Shown: piece by piece, positions 46,813 through 55,653 of the stretch
How positions within the stretch are numbered: the first letter of the stretch is position 1
Layout of the letters: each line of letters begins with the position of its first letter
From: Bacteroidota bacterium
Lineage (GTDB): Bacteria > Bacteroidota > Ignavibacteria > Tepidaquicellales > Tepidaquicellaceae
Direction of reading: 5' to 3'
Length of the DNA: 64,000 nt
NCBI GenBank assembly: GCA_018266875.1
Contig: JAFDZR010000009.1
Location: 20,081 to 84,080 of the forward strand
Notes under the pieces: generated by a model
What the model saw: the letters and a program-made list of their open reading frames with translations, nothing else
Databases searched by the model: none
Told to the model about the DNA's origin: nothing
Translations under genes and position numbers: made by a program

Positions 46813-48189
46813 TTATTTGTTGCCGACATTATCATTTTCCTCATCTTCAGCTTTTTCCAGTTCATCTTCTGACTTTAATTCCGTTTCAGCTTCTTCTTCA
46901 GCTTCTTCTTCAGCTTCTTCTTCAGCTTCTTCCTCTGCATCTTCTTCCAGATCCTCCTCAGCTTCTTCTTCTTCTTCTTCTTCATCATCCTCTTTCTCAT
47001 TCTCTTCTTCTTCTTCTGCATCCTCTTTTAGATCTTCATCAGCTTCATCTTCCGCTGATTCATCCGCTTCATCTTCATCAATCTCTTCATCCTCTGCTGA
47101 AATATCCTCATCGGTTTCCTCTTCCTCTTCCTCTTCCTCTTCCTCTTCCTCTTCCTCTTCTGCTTCCCTTACAACATCTATCTGATATCCTGTAAGTCTT
47201 GAAGCGAGTTTTATATTCTGACCGCTTTTTCCGATTATCAGACTTATCTGATCTTCATCAGCATAGATCTTTGCTATCTTGTTATCATTGTCTAGCACTA
47301 CATCATTAAGCTTTGCCGGTGACAATGCTCTTGCAATATACAATGCGGGATCTTCAGTATAATTTATCACGTCAATGTTCTCATTGCTCAGCTCTCTTAC
47401 AATGGAATGAATTCTTATCCCTTTCATACCTACGCAGGCTCCAACGGCGTCGACCCTGTCATCATTTGAAATAACGGATATCTTTGCTCTCTCTCCCGGC
47501 TCCCTGGCTATGCCTTTAATTTCTATAATGCCGTCATAAATCTCCGGAATTTCGAGTTCAAATAATTTATCCAGGAACTGTTCATCCGCCCTTGAAACAA
47601 TAATAAGCGGCGGTCCGGACTGTCTTTTTTCAATGCTCTTGATTATGGCTCTTGTAGTATCGCCTTTTTTATATTTTTCTTTCGGAATCTGCTCGCCTTT
47701 TGGAAATATGATCTCGTTTCCGTTATGTATCAGAAGTATTGAAGTCGGCTTTATCTGATATATCTCCCCGACAATAATTTCACCCACCTGATCTTTGTAG
47801 GCATTGTATGTTATCTCCTTTTCTATCTCCCTGATCTTCTGATTAAGGTTCTGCTTCAGATTGATAACCATTCTTCTGCCGAATTCCTCAATCGGTATCT
47901 CTTCCACAAAATCATCTCCGATATCAAAATCCTCTCCCGATTTGTCTTTTGCTGATTCAATGTCAATTTCCCTGCTGCTGTCGGTTACTTCCTCAACAAC
48001 GGTTTTATAAAGGAATATCTCAATCACTCCCCTGTCCATATTCACCACAACATCAAAGTTTGATTCAAGACCGTATTTCTTTTCCATCATTTTTTTGAAT
48101 GAATCTTTTATCACGCTTGCAAGTATATCTCTGTCGATATTTTTCTCCTTTGCCATCTGTGAAAAAGCTTCTACTATATCCGACTTCAT
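46813..48189 (-). CDS. nusA: Transcription termination/antitermination factor NusA with long acidic tail
   Basis: The protein has 458 residues. The N-terminal polymerase-binding domain is at 1-~130. The S1 domain (VGEIIVGEIYQIKPTSILLI) and two KH domains (VGACVGMKGIRIHSIVREL; ISLIIGKSGQNIKLASRLTG) end at about 341. The remaining ~117 residues are almost entirely Glu, Asp and Ala, replacing the acidic repeat domains that follow KH2 in Proteobacteria. The DNA of this tail contains two tandem repeats (46887-46934 and 47116-47160). It follows rimP by 24 bases. Confidence 0.96.
   Translation of the reverse strand: MKSDIVEAFSQMAKEKNIDRDILASVIKDSFKKMMEKKYGLESNFDVVVNMDRGVIEIFLYKTVVEEVTDSSREIDIESAKDKSGEDFDIGDDFVEEIPIEEFGRRMVINLKQNLNQKIREIEKEITYNAYKDQVGEIIVGEIYQIKPTSILLIHNGNEIIFPKGEQIPKEKYKKGDTTRAIIKSIEKRQSGPPLIIVSRADEQFLDKLFELEIPEIYDGIIEIKGIAREPGERAKISVISNDDRVDAVGACVGMKGIRIHSIVRELSNENIDVINYTEDPALYIARALSPAKLNDVVLDNDNKIAKIYADEDQISLIIGKSGQNIKLASRLTGYQIDVVREAEEEEEEEEEEEEEEETDEDISAEDEEIDEDEADESAEDEADEDLKEDAEEEEENEKEDDEEEEEEEAEEDLEEDAEEEAEEEAEEEAEEEAETELKSEDELEKAEDEENDNVGNK
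46887..46934 (-). repeat. 12-bp tandem repeat encoding Glu-Glu-Glu-Ala in the nusA tail
   Basis: Four head-to-tail copies of a 12-bp unit (plus strand CAGCTTCTTCTT; the last copy has one change) lie inside the nusA coding frame. They encode repeated EEEA on the minus strand. The unit is a multiple of three, so copy-number change would keep the frame. Confidence 0.9.
47116..47160 (-). repeat. 6-bp tandem repeat encoding poly-Glu in the nusA tail
   Basis: Seven and a half copies of a 6-bp unit (plus strand TTCCTC) lie just after the second KH domain of nusA and encode an uninterrupted run of about 15 Glu. Slippage here would lengthen or shorten the tail without a frameshift. Confidence 0.92.
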
Positions 48190-48213
48190 TTTTTAAGTTC
48201 TTGTTTTATTTTT

Positions 48214-48684
48214 TTAAAATTTTAGTTTTATTTTAGATTCCTTTATATCTATGAAATTGATTTCCCTGTATTCCTTTTGAATTTTCTTTACCCCTTTTTC
48301 CTTTTTCATTACCTCTAACCCGATCTTTCCTTCCTCTTCTGAGACTAATGTCAGCAATCCGGAAAGCTTTTCATCATTATTCATAACAATATCAAGTTCC
48401 CTGTCTTTATGCTTCAGAAGCTGCCAGATAAACTTGAATGATCTTTCAGCTCCCGGAGAGGAGATCACCAGCTTTGATATGTTATTGACTGCGATTTTTT
48501 CCTCAATAATGTCATCCAGCTCATGATTGATCTTAACCAGTTCGTCTATATTTATGCCGTCCCTGTTATCCACATAGATCTCCAGCACCTTGGTTCCTCT
48601 TTCTCCCCTGATTGAATATTCAATTATGCTGTAATCAGATCTGCTGAAATAATCCTCAGCTATTTCCTTAATGTCAGTTTCCAT
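48214..48684 (-). CDS. rimP: Ribosome maturation factor RimP
   Basis: The protein has 156 residues. RimP assists 30S assembly near S12. Motifs are IEYSIRGERGTKVLEIYVDN, VKINHELDDIIEE and LVISSPGAERSFKF, the hallmark SPG-x-x-R-x-x. The C-terminal SH3-like domain follows (DEKLSGLLTLVSEEEGKIGL). It is the first gene of the nusA-infB operon. The ATG lies only about six bases after the T tract of an intrinsic-terminator hairpin (48690-48718), so expression of the whole operon depends on read-through there or on a promoter that overlaps it. Confidence 0.95.
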   Translation of the reverse strand: METDIKEIAEDYFSRSDYSIIEYSIRGERGTKVLEIYVDNRDGINIDELVKINHELDDIIEEKIAVNNISKLVISSPGAERSFKFIWQLLKHKDRELDIVMNNDEKLSGLLTLVSEEEGKIGLEVMKKEKGVKKIQKEYREINFIDIKESKIKLKF

Positions 48685-48689
48685 TTTTA

Positions 48690-48718
48690 TAAAAAAAAAG
48701 TGGGTTCATCAAACCCAC
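48690..48718 (-). terminator. Intrinsic-terminator hairpin abutting the rimP start, candidate attenuator
   Basis: On the minus strand GTGGGTT-TGATG-AACCCAC (7-bp stem, 48700-48718) is followed at once by nine T. The rimP ATG begins about six bases later. There is no minus-strand gene upstream whose end it could mark. On the plus strand no T tract follows, so it is not the terminator of a plus-strand gene. It either attenuates the operon or sequesters the start site. Confidence 0.8.
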
Positions 48719-48923
48719 CATAATATATTCATTAAAACCTTTGTAAAATACTTTTAATATGCTAAAATTTCAAGGCACAGATCAATGTTATTTTCCAAAC
48801 ACCTGTTGTCAGTGATCCGGAATAAATACGGTGAAAACGGTCAGGCGAAAAAAAACATAATATTTTTAGGAAAGATGCACAGAGAAATAATTCTCGGAAT
48901 TTATTATATTAAGAATATAAAAG
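48719..48923. other. AT-rich intergenic leader between rimP and the divergent plus-strand gene
   Basis: There is no open frame worth calling. On the minus strand this would be the 5' leader of the rimP operon. I found no exact -7 consensus and no known riboswitch core, only AT-rich sequence with one more GC-rich stretch (48795-48845) that could fold. Confidence 0.5.
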
Positions 48924-48953
48924 TTGCAGGAAAATTCACTTAAATTAAATTCG
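48924..48953 (+). promoter_or_regulatory. Possible promoter of the exported propeller protein gene
   Basis: TTG (48924-48926), 19 bases, then TAAATTCG (48946-48953), seven of eight to TAnnTTTG. The predicted start near 48960 gives a leader of about 35 bases to the ATG at 48994. Confidence 0.45.
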
Positions 48954-48993
48954 ATTAGAAATTAACTTATTTAATAATTTAAAATTGAACATC

Positions 48994-50502
48994 ATGAAAA
49001 AAACTTTACTCTCAGCTGTTATTTTTCTGCTGATCGTCTCAGGCGGAAATTCATTTTCAAAGCCGGATATCAGCTTTACTGAACTGGTCACACGAGCTGA
49101 ATTAAATCCCGGACTTATGTTTGCTGCCGAAAAACTTGCTGCAAAGAAAAATATTCCCGCCGCAGTTTTTACACGGGACAATGTCATTATCGAAGCAAAG
49201 GGAATTGAAAACGGGAAAGTCGTTTATTCAGTGATCACAAATCCAGCAGATATTTATAACGGCTCTTATACTTTGTTTTTTGATGAAATCCAGAAAAACT
49301 TTGACCTGAGTACTTCATATCTGATTTTTTCAAAGAACAATGTCCAGGACCATACCGGAGGTCATTACAGTTATTCTTTATCTCAGAATTCATTCGGCTT
49401 AAATAAATTTCTGCTGATCACTGACTGGACTTTTGACAGAGTATGGGCATTCAGTCCGGTCAACGGGGACCTTATTGACACGGCTTTCATTTATCATGAC
49501 AATCCAAATCTACAAAGTCCTAAACACGCTCTTCAGTCCGTGAATAATTTTATTTATGTCTCTGACCAGATTTCAGACCTAGTACAGAAATATGACACAA
49601 GCGGATTTTACGTCAGTTTGTTTGCTCCGGCAGGTGGAGTCAACAATACAATCGTTGACAATATGAGAGGGATTGCTTTCAGACCGAACTGGAATCTGCT
49701 TGCTACAGTAGGCAGCGGAACCAATCAGAATACAATTCAGGAATTTGATCTTAACGGAAATCATCTTGGCAGTTTTGTTCCATCCGGCACTCTTAACAGC
49801 CCGTTTGATATTCATTACAGAGATAATGATATTTTAATTTCCAATTCATCCGGCTCTAATGATGTGATCAGATATGATTACAGCGGAACATTTCTTTCGA
49901 ATTTCATTGTCAGCACGAACCTGTCATTTGCCCAGCAGATATTCAGAAACGAAAACGGCAACCTCGCTGTGAGCGGTTTCAGCACTCCTTCGGGACTAAT
50001 CCTGTTTGATTCTTCAGGAAATTACATCCGCTCACTGACAGGAGTAACGGGAAACAGAGGCGTATATCTGCTTTCAAACGGACACTACCTTGTGACAAAC
50101 GGCGCAGGCGTTCATGAAATCGACAGCGCTTCCGGCAATCTTATCAGAACTGTAGTTTCAGGTACGAGCTTTCAGTACATTTCGGAATATATTCCCGGTG
50201 GTCTTGTCGGAGTTTCAAGCCATTCAAACGGGATTCCGGATAAATTTTATCTTTCACAGAATTATCCGAACCCGTTTAATCCAAAGACAATTATTAATTA
50301 CAGTCTGGGGAAAGCGGAAAATGTAACTTTGAAAGTTTATGATATTCTCGGCAATGAAACGGCTGAACTAGTAAATGAAAAACAAAACGCGGGTTCATAT
50401 TCAGTTGAGTTCGACGGAAACGCTCTTTCAAGCGGTGTGTATTTTTACAGATTCATTGCAGGAGAATACTCCGGAGTGAAAAGAATGATCCTTCTTAAAT
50501 AA
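48994..50502 (+). CDS. Secreted NHL/propeller-type protein with T9SS type A sorting domain
   Basis: The protein has 502 residues. I start at the ATG of MKKTLLSAVIFLLIVSGG, a clean signal peptide, although an in-frame TTG nine bases upstream is open. Residues ~110-400 hold repeated blade-like units (for example FIYVSDQISDLVQKYDTSG and ILISNSSGSNDVIRYDYSG), the look of an NHL-type beta-propeller. The last ~90 residues are a type IX secretion sorting domain: FYLSQNYPNPFNPKTIINYS, VYDILGNETAELV, SGVYFYRFIAGEYSGVKRMI. It should be exported by the Sec route, then by T9SS across the outer membrane. The cargo function is unknown. It is monocistronic with a terminator. Confidence 0.88.
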   Translation: MKKTLLSAVIFLLIVSGGNSFSKPDISFTELVTRAELNPGLMFAAEKLAAKKNIPAAVFTRDNVIIEAKGIENGKVVYSVITNPADIYNGSYTLFFDEIQKNFDLSTSYLIFSKNNVQDHTGGHYSYSLSQNSFGLNKFLLITDWTFDRVWAFSPVNGDLIDTAFIYHDNPNLQSPKHALQSVNNFIYVSDQISDLVQKYDTSGFYVSLFAPAGGVNNTIVDNMRGIAFRPNWNLLATVGSGTNQNTIQEFDLNGNHLGSFVPSGTLNSPFDIHYRDNDILISNSSGSNDVIRYDYSGTFLSNFIVSTNLSFAQQIFRNENGNLAVSGFSTPSGLILFDSSGNYIRSLTGVTGNRGVYLLSNGHYLVTNGAGVHEIDSASGNLIRTVVSGTSFQYISEYIPGGLVGVSSHSNGIPDKFYLSQNYPNPFNPKTIINYSLGKAENVTLKVYDILGNETAELVNEKQNAGSYSVEFDGNALSSGVYFYRFIAGEYSGVKRMILLK

Positions 50503-50530
50503 TTTAATCTGAACAGGAAACATTACCGGA

Positions 50531-50595
50531 AACTCAAGGCGGCCGTTTGATTAAATTTTAAAGTCTGCGGCGGCTTTGAGTTTATTTTATTTAAA
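50531..50595 (+). terminator. Terminator after the T9SS-exported protein gene
   Basis: AACTCAAGGCGGCCG (50531-50545) pairs with CGGCGGCTTTGAGTT (50568-50582), 15 positions with one mismatch and one G-T pair. The plus strand continues TATTTTATTT. It lies 28 bases past the stop codon. Confidence 0.85.
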
Positions 50596-50784
50596 AAATC
50601 CCTGAAGATCAATTTCCGGGTTTTAATTTTATAAAATATTAAACCTTGACCTGCGGAATATTGTCCTAACTTAGTTAAGGTATCTGAAAGTCATTCATGC
50701 AGCACCCGTAATTTAAATATCCAATAAAAATGATTTTCCATATATTACATCATAAATCAAAGGAACTTACTGCCGGTATTGCAA

Positions 50785-51405
50785 ATGTTTGAAAATTACG
50801 AAATACCTGATACAGGTTTTTATTTAAGGGATACATTAACCGTTTCAAAGGATCTGCTTGGGAAATTTCTTGTGAGAAAATTCAGAAGCAGATATGCTGC
50901 TGTAAAGATTGTCGAGACCGAAGCTTATATAGGAGGACATGATCCCGCTTCGCATGCATTCGGTAGAATTACAAAGAGGAACAGTGTGATGTACGGACCG
51001 GCCGGGAGAGCTTATGTTTATTTTATTTACGGAAATTATTTCTGTTTCAATACCGTCTGCGGAAAAGAAGGTGAAGGGAATGCAGTTCTGATCCGCGCCG
51101 GAGAACCTGCCGCCGGATCTGATTTAATGAAGAAATACAGACCCCGTCCTAAAAACGAACTTGAACTTACTAACGGTCCTTCAAAACTCTGCATGGCTCT
51201 TAATATTGATTTGGAAATGAACAGCTCTGATATCACCAATCCTGAAAACAGTGTTTTTATTGCAGACAGCAGAAAAAAAGATAAATTCGAAATTATTACG
51301 TCAAAGAGAATTGGTTTAAACAAAGGTTCGGACTTTCCTTACAGGTTCTTTATCAAGGATAATCCGTATGTTACCAGGCATAAATTCAACAATGTACTTT
51401 TATAA
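50785..51405 (+). CDS. DNA-3-methyladenine glycosylase (AAG/MPG family)
   Basis: The protein has 206 residues from the ATG of MFENYEIPDTGFYLRDTLTV (an in-frame TTG two codons earlier is less likely). Family blocks are AVKIVETEAYIGGHDPASHA, where the Glu of ETEAY activates water, NSVMYGPAGRAYVYFIYGNY, and the C-terminal ELTNGPSKLCMALNID. This enzyme removes alkylated adenine and hypoxanthine in base excision repair, here as a monofunctional glycosylase of the mammalian-AAG fold rather than the AlkA fold. It precedes the MBL/beta-CASP gene by 16 bases, so they probably share a transcript. Confidence 0.93.
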   Translation: MFENYEIPDTGFYLRDTLTVSKDLLGKFLVRKFRSRYAAVKIVETEAYIGGHDPASHAFGRITKRNSVMYGPAGRAYVYFIYGNYFCFNTVCGKEGEGNAVLIRAGEPAAGSDLMKKYRPRPKNELELTNGPSKLCMALNIDLEMNSSDITNPENSVFIADSRKKDKFEIITSKRIGLNKGSDFPYRFFIKDNPYVTRHKFNNVLL

Positions 51406-51421
51406 AATTTAAAATCCATTT

Positions 51422-52837
51422 ATGAAAATCAAATTCTGCGGAGCCGACAGGACAGTGACAGGTTCACAGCATCTTCTTGAGATAAACGGCAAAAAGATAC
51501 TTCTTGACTGCGGTCTGTTTCAGGGTAAAAGAGAAGAAGCTTATGACATTAACCGTAATTTTCTCTTCGATCCGAAGGAACTTCACTGCGTGGTTCTTTC
51601 CCATGCGCATATTGATCATTCGGGAAATCTGCCTTCCCTTTACTCCAAAGGATTCAAGGGAGATATTTACTGTACTCCCGCCACCAGGGATCTCTGCTCC
51701 ATCATGCTTCTTGACAGCGGGCACATTCAGGAAAAAGATACAGAATATGTTAATAAAAGAAGAGCAAAGAAAAACCAGCCTCTTTTCAAACCGCTGTATA
51801 AAATTGAAGATGCAAAAAGGGTAATGGAGAATTTCAAAACTATGTCCTACAGAAAGCGATTCTGCATAGACGGACTTTGTGAAGCTGTTGAAGTGGAATT
51901 CTTTGACGCCGGACATATTCTCGGCTCGGCAATGATGGTGCTTACAATAAAAGAGAACGGCAGAAAAATCAAATTCGCATTTTCAGGTGACATAGGAAGA
52001 CCGGGATTGCCCATCCTTAAAGATCCGGAGTTCATCGGTAATGTGGATTATATAATTTCGGAATCCACCTACGGAGGAAGAGTTCACGACAAAGCCGTAG
52101 ACATGCATGATCAGCTCAAGGACGTGCTGAATGAAGCATTGTCCCGCGGCGGTAAAATAATTATCCCCGCATTCAGCGTTGGAAGGACACAGGAAATAAT
52201 TTATTCGCTTTCAATATTATTTAACGAAGGTCTTGTTGATAAAATACCTGTTTTTATTGACAGTCCTCTTTCAACAAAGGCAACTGATATTTTCAAATTA
52301 CATCCGGAATGTTACGACAGTGATTTATCCGATATGATAATAAGAGGAATAGAGGTTTTCGAACTTCCGCAGCTCACATATATTCAGGATGTGGAAGAAT
52401 CCAAGAAACTGAATTCCTTTGAAGGACCCTGCATTATAATCTCTGCATCCGGAATGGCGGAATCCGGAAGAGTGCTGCATCATCTTAAGAATAATATTGA
52501 GGATCCTAAATCCACTATACTCATTGTCGGATATATGGCCGAACATACGCTTGGAAGAAGACTGATAGAATCAAGGGATATTCCAAATGCAAATGTCAGA
52601 ATATTCGGAGATGAATATTTTGTACATTCCAAAGTCGTTGTGCTGAATTCTTTTTCGGCTCATGCAGACAGGGATGAACTGCTTTCTTACTTTGACAGAT
52701 TTGACAGAGAGCAGATGCAGAGAATATTCCTTGTTCACGGAGAAATAGATCAGCAGGAAGCTTTCAGGGACGGCCTGAAGAATTTGAATTTCAAAGATAT
52801 AGAAATACCTGTTAAAGGACAGGAGACTGATATTTAA
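51422..52837 (+). CDS. MBL-fold/beta-CASP ribonuclease-like protein (CPSF/YSH1 type)
   Basis: The protein has 471 residues. The metallo-beta-lactamase zinc motif is SHAHIDHSGNLP (near 59-70). GHILGSAMMVL supplies the next His, and FSGDIGRPGLPIL the bridging Asp. The beta-CASP insert carries PAFSVGRTQEIIYSL and FIDSPLSTKATDIF. IISASGMAESGRVLHHL and SFSAHADRDELLSYF are the C-terminal RNA-specific motifs. Relatives are RNA endo- or exonucleases of the RNase J/CPSF-73 superfamily; the bacterial substrate is not established. It is co-directional with the DNA glycosylase gene upstream. Confidence 0.93.
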   Translation: MKIKFCGADRTVTGSQHLLEINGKKILLDCGLFQGKREEAYDINRNFLFDPKELHCVVLSHAHIDHSGNLPSLYSKGFKGDIYCTPATRDLCSIMLLDSGHIQEKDTEYVNKRRAKKNQPLFKPLYKIEDAKRVMENFKTMSYRKRFCIDGLCEAVEVEFFDAGHILGSAMMVLTIKENGRKIKFAFSGDIGRPGLPILKDPEFIGNVDYIISESTYGGRVHDKAVDMHDQLKDVLNEALSRGGKIIIPAFSVGRTQEIIYSLSILFNEGLVDKIPVFIDSPLSTKATDIFKLHPECYDSDLSDMIIRGIEVFELPQLTYIQDVEESKKLNSFEGPCIIISASGMAESGRVLHHLKNNIEDPKSTILIVGYMAEHTLGRRLIESRDIPNANVRIFGDEYFVHSKVVVLNSFSAHADRDELLSYFDRFDREQMQRIFLVHGEIDQQEAFRDGLKNLNFKDIEIPVKGQETDI

Positions 52838-52984
52838 GGTCAGATATCCGGAGAGGATCCTTTTAAAATATTTAATGCTGATAGAAAATTTTAGAAAATG
52901 ATTTATACATTCTTCTGAATATACAAACTTTATATACTGTATTTAGGTTATTATTTTCCGATCAAACATCCATTTAAATCCAAT

Positions 52985-55450
52985 ATGAAATTATTAATTT
53001 TTATATATACAATATTTATATTTACCTCTGCTTTCTCACAGCAGGAATCTGACAACAGGTCCGGCAGCAGAAAAAATTTCAAACCATCGTTCAGTGATGC
53101 TTCCATTACAGGATATGTCTTTGACAGTCAGAGCAAAACACCTCTTGAAGGAACAGCCGTTCAGCTTTTCAGCAAAAGGGATTCATCCCTTGTAACAGGT
53201 ATTGCAGCTGATGATAAAGGATATTTCAAACTATCGGGCATTTCACAGGGAAGCTACAGCTTACATTTTGTACTTACCGGATACACAAAATATTTCAGGG
53301 ATGTTGAAGTTATAAATCCGCTGATCAAAGAAATTCTTCTGGACACAATATATCTGAATACCGGAACTGAAACCGACGTGATAGTTGTGGAAAGTGAAAA
53401 ACCGTTCATGGAATTAAAAGGCGAAAAGAAAATATTTAATGTGGAAGAGAACATGAGTGTAAAAGGAGGAACCGCAGTTGATATTCTGAAGAATCTTCCA
53501 TCAGTAACTGTTGACATAGATAATAATGTAAGTCTGCGGGGAAATTCGAATATCAAATATTACATTAACGGCAGACCCGTCACAGGTAATATTACAAGGA
53601 TACTGGAACAGATGCCGTCGGATCAGGTAAGTTCTGTTGAGCTTATCACAAACCCCTCCGCAAAATACGATGCTGAAGGATCCACTGGCGTAATTAATCT
53701 TGTTCTTAAGGAATATGATGATGCCGGTGTAAACGGTCAGATCGATCTGAGCACCGGAACGCAGGACAACTATACTTCCGGTCTGAATATGAATTATAAA
53801 AACAAGGATTATAAAGTAACAGGTTCTTATGATAAAAATATCAGAACCAGGTTTTTCAATGCCAATATAAACAGAGAGAATTTCTTTAGCAGTGATGAAG
53901 CCCTCACAGATCAGTACAGCAACGGCAGGTTCAGATCTGACGGAAGCAGCGGTAAATTTGAATTTGAATTATATCCCTCTCCTTCTGATGTATTAAATTT
54001 CAACGCAAGATATGAACAGAGAACCAGGGACAGAGGCGATACCGATAACCTGACGATATATGATTCGCAGAATTCCATTTACCAGCAGTACAAATCAGTC
54101 AGCTTTGGAAAAGAAAAAAGCGACGGGTATAGTTTAGGTCTCAACTATTTTAAATCATTTAATAAATCACTTCATAATCTTACCGGTGAGATAAGTTTCA
54201 CATCCGATAAGGAATATGAAAATGAAAACAAAGAAACAGATTACACCATTCCGTCAAATCAGCAGAGTTTGTTCTCCAGAATAGATGCCAATGAGATCAA
54301 TAAAGAACTGAATATTCAGGCGGACTATGTCAATAAATTCTCTAAAACATCAGGTATTGAATCCGGATTGAAATTCAACATGACAAATACAAATACCGGC
54401 AATTATTATTATGACCTTAATGAAACTACTAAGAACTACGACCTCGATACTTCTCTAACTGAGGATTTCAAACATAAGGAAAATATTGCCGCTGCATATT
54501 TAATATATTCCGGAGAAGCGGGGAATCTCTCATATAATGCGGGAATTAGAGGTGAGAACTGGAATTACAATCTGGATCAGAAACTTTTTAACTCTTCCAT
54601 CACCAAAAATATATTTGATCTGTTCCCAAGCGCCGGTATTACTTATAAGCTTGGTCTGACAGATGAGATCGGTGTTTCATATTCAAGAAAAGTCAGAAGA
54701 CCGGGAGACAGAGAATTATCACCTGTTACAAGAGTCTACAGTCCGGTGTTTTACGCAAGGGGAAATCCCGACCTGAAACCTGAATACATTAATTCATATG
54801 AACTGAATTATTCAAAATTCTTTAAATCTTTTTCAATTATACCTTCTCTGTTTTATAAGATTACTAACGATGCTATAACAAGGACCAGCGAACTTATAGA
54901 CAGCAACATAGTTTTAAACACATCCATAAACGCCAACACCGAAAAAAATTACGGGGCTGAATTACTTGTAAACGGATCGATCATTAAAGACGTCTCTCTG
55001 AACGCAAGCGTAAGCTTCTTCAAACAGGAAATTAATTCCGACAGTCTGGGAAATGTTTCAAACAATACCTTTAGCGGAAGATTATTTTCAAACATAGCTC
55101 TTCCATTCGAATCAGGACTGCAGCTTACATATTTTTATTCGGGCAAGGGAATAACGCCTCAGGGAACTTCTGACCCGATGAGCTCATTTGATGTGGCTGT
55201 CAGAAAAGATTTTCTGGAAGGCAGGCTCAGTCTTAATCTTTCGGTTTCGGATGTTTTCAATACAAGGAAATTCAGTGGATCTTCCTCAACTCCATTATAT
55301 CAGCAGACTTTTTCCAGAGCAAGAGATTCCAGAACTGCTACTCTGAGTCTATCTTTTAAATTCGGATCAGACAATAAATCCAAAGACAAGAAGAAAAAAC
55401 GTCAGCAGAATAACGGCGGGAATGACAGAGATCCGGATATGGGATTTTAA
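52985..55450 (+). CDS. TonB-dependent receptor-like outer-membrane protein (OMP_b-brl_3 type)
   Basis: The protein has 821 residues. The signal peptide is MKLLIFIYTIFIFTSAFSQ. A carboxypeptidase-regulatory-like domain follows (ITGYVFDSQSKTPLEGTAVQ). The plug-like region (GTAVDILKNLPSVTVDIDNN, SNIKYYINGRPVTG, NPSAKYDAEGSTGVINLVLK) is about 140-240. The outer-membrane barrel follows, with repeated blocks such as VSYSRKVRRPGDRELSP and GNPDLKPEYINSYELNYSKF. After the barrel comes a short Lys/Asn-rich tail ending DRDPDMGF. This subfamily lacks a known TonB substrate. It is followed by a terminator at 55480 and transcribed alone. Confidence 0.87.
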   Translation: MKLLIFIYTIFIFTSAFSQQESDNRSGSRKNFKPSFSDASITGYVFDSQSKTPLEGTAVQLFSKRDSSLVTGIAADDKGYFKLSGISQGSYSLHFVLTGYTKYFRDVEVINPLIKEILLDTIYLNTGTETDVIVVESEKPFMELKGEKKIFNVEENMSVKGGTAVDILKNLPSVTVDIDNNVSLRGNSNIKYYINGRPVTGNITRILEQMPSDQVSSVELITNPSAKYDAEGSTGVINLVLKEYDDAGVNGQIDLSTGTQDNYTSGLNMNYKNKDYKVTGSYDKNIRTRFFNANINRENFFSSDEALTDQYSNGRFRSDGSSGKFEFELYPSPSDVLNFNARYEQRTRDRGDTDNLTIYDSQNSIYQQYKSVSFGKEKSDGYSLGLNYFKSFNKSLHNLTGEISFTSDKEYENENKETDYTIPSNQQSLFSRIDANEINKELNIQADYVNKFSKTSGIESGLKFNMTNTNTGNYYYDLNETTKNYDLDTSLTEDFKHKENIAAAYLIYSGEAGNLSYNAGIRGENWNYNLDQKLFNSSITKNIFDLFPSAGITYKLGLTDEIGVSYSRKVRRPGDRELSPVTRVYSPVFYARGNPDLKPEYINSYELNYSKFFKSFSIIPSLFYKITNDAITRTSELIDSNIVLNTSINANTEKNYGAELLVNGSIIKDVSLNASVSFFKQEINSDSLGNVSNNTFSGRLFSNIALPFESGLQLTYFYSGKGITPQGTSDPMSSFDVAVRKDFLEGRLSLNLSVSDVFNTRKFSGSSSTPLYQQTFSRARDSRTATLSLSFKFGSDNKSKDKKKKRQQNNGGNDRDPDMGF

Positions 55451-55479
55451 TTCCTGAAAATATTTTAAAAGTGCTTTAA

Positions 55480-55516
55480 AAAAAGAAAGAGGTTTTCCCC
55501 TCTTTCTTTTTTTTTG
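55480..55516 (+). terminator. Terminator after the outer-membrane receptor gene
   Basis: AAAGAAAGAGG (55482-55492) pairs with CCTCTTTCTTT (55499-55509), 11 bp with a six-base loop, and a run of T follows on the plus strand. It lies about 30 bases past the stop. Confidence 0.92.
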
Positions 55517-55653
55517 CCGTAAATTTCCGAATGTAAGAATTTCATTTCTGATTAATTTCGAAATCCGAGTTTGATTCCGCTGACCATATGAACAGCAAAG
55601 TAAATAGAGTATCAGATTACTTATTTATATATTTGATAAATAAAATAAAAATA

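Noticed and set aside
46887..47160. CRISPR-like tandem repeats
   Set aside because: The repeats are 6 and 12 bp, directly adjacent, coding and without spacers, so this is a coding microsatellite.
46817..47185. A 122-codon serine-rich frame antisense to the nusA tail
   Set aside because: It is the complement of the Glu/Asp-rich repeats; Ser runs arise automatically from the repeated TTC/TCC triplets. nusA on the other strand is certain.
48690..48718. The hairpin before rimP as an ordinary end-of-gene terminator
   Set aside because: No minus-strand gene lies upstream of it, and on the plus strand there is no T tract, so a simple end-of-gene role does not fit.
51464..51916. A 150-codon minus-strand frame
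   Set aside because: It lies wholly inside the MBL/beta-CASP gene and has no domain of its own.
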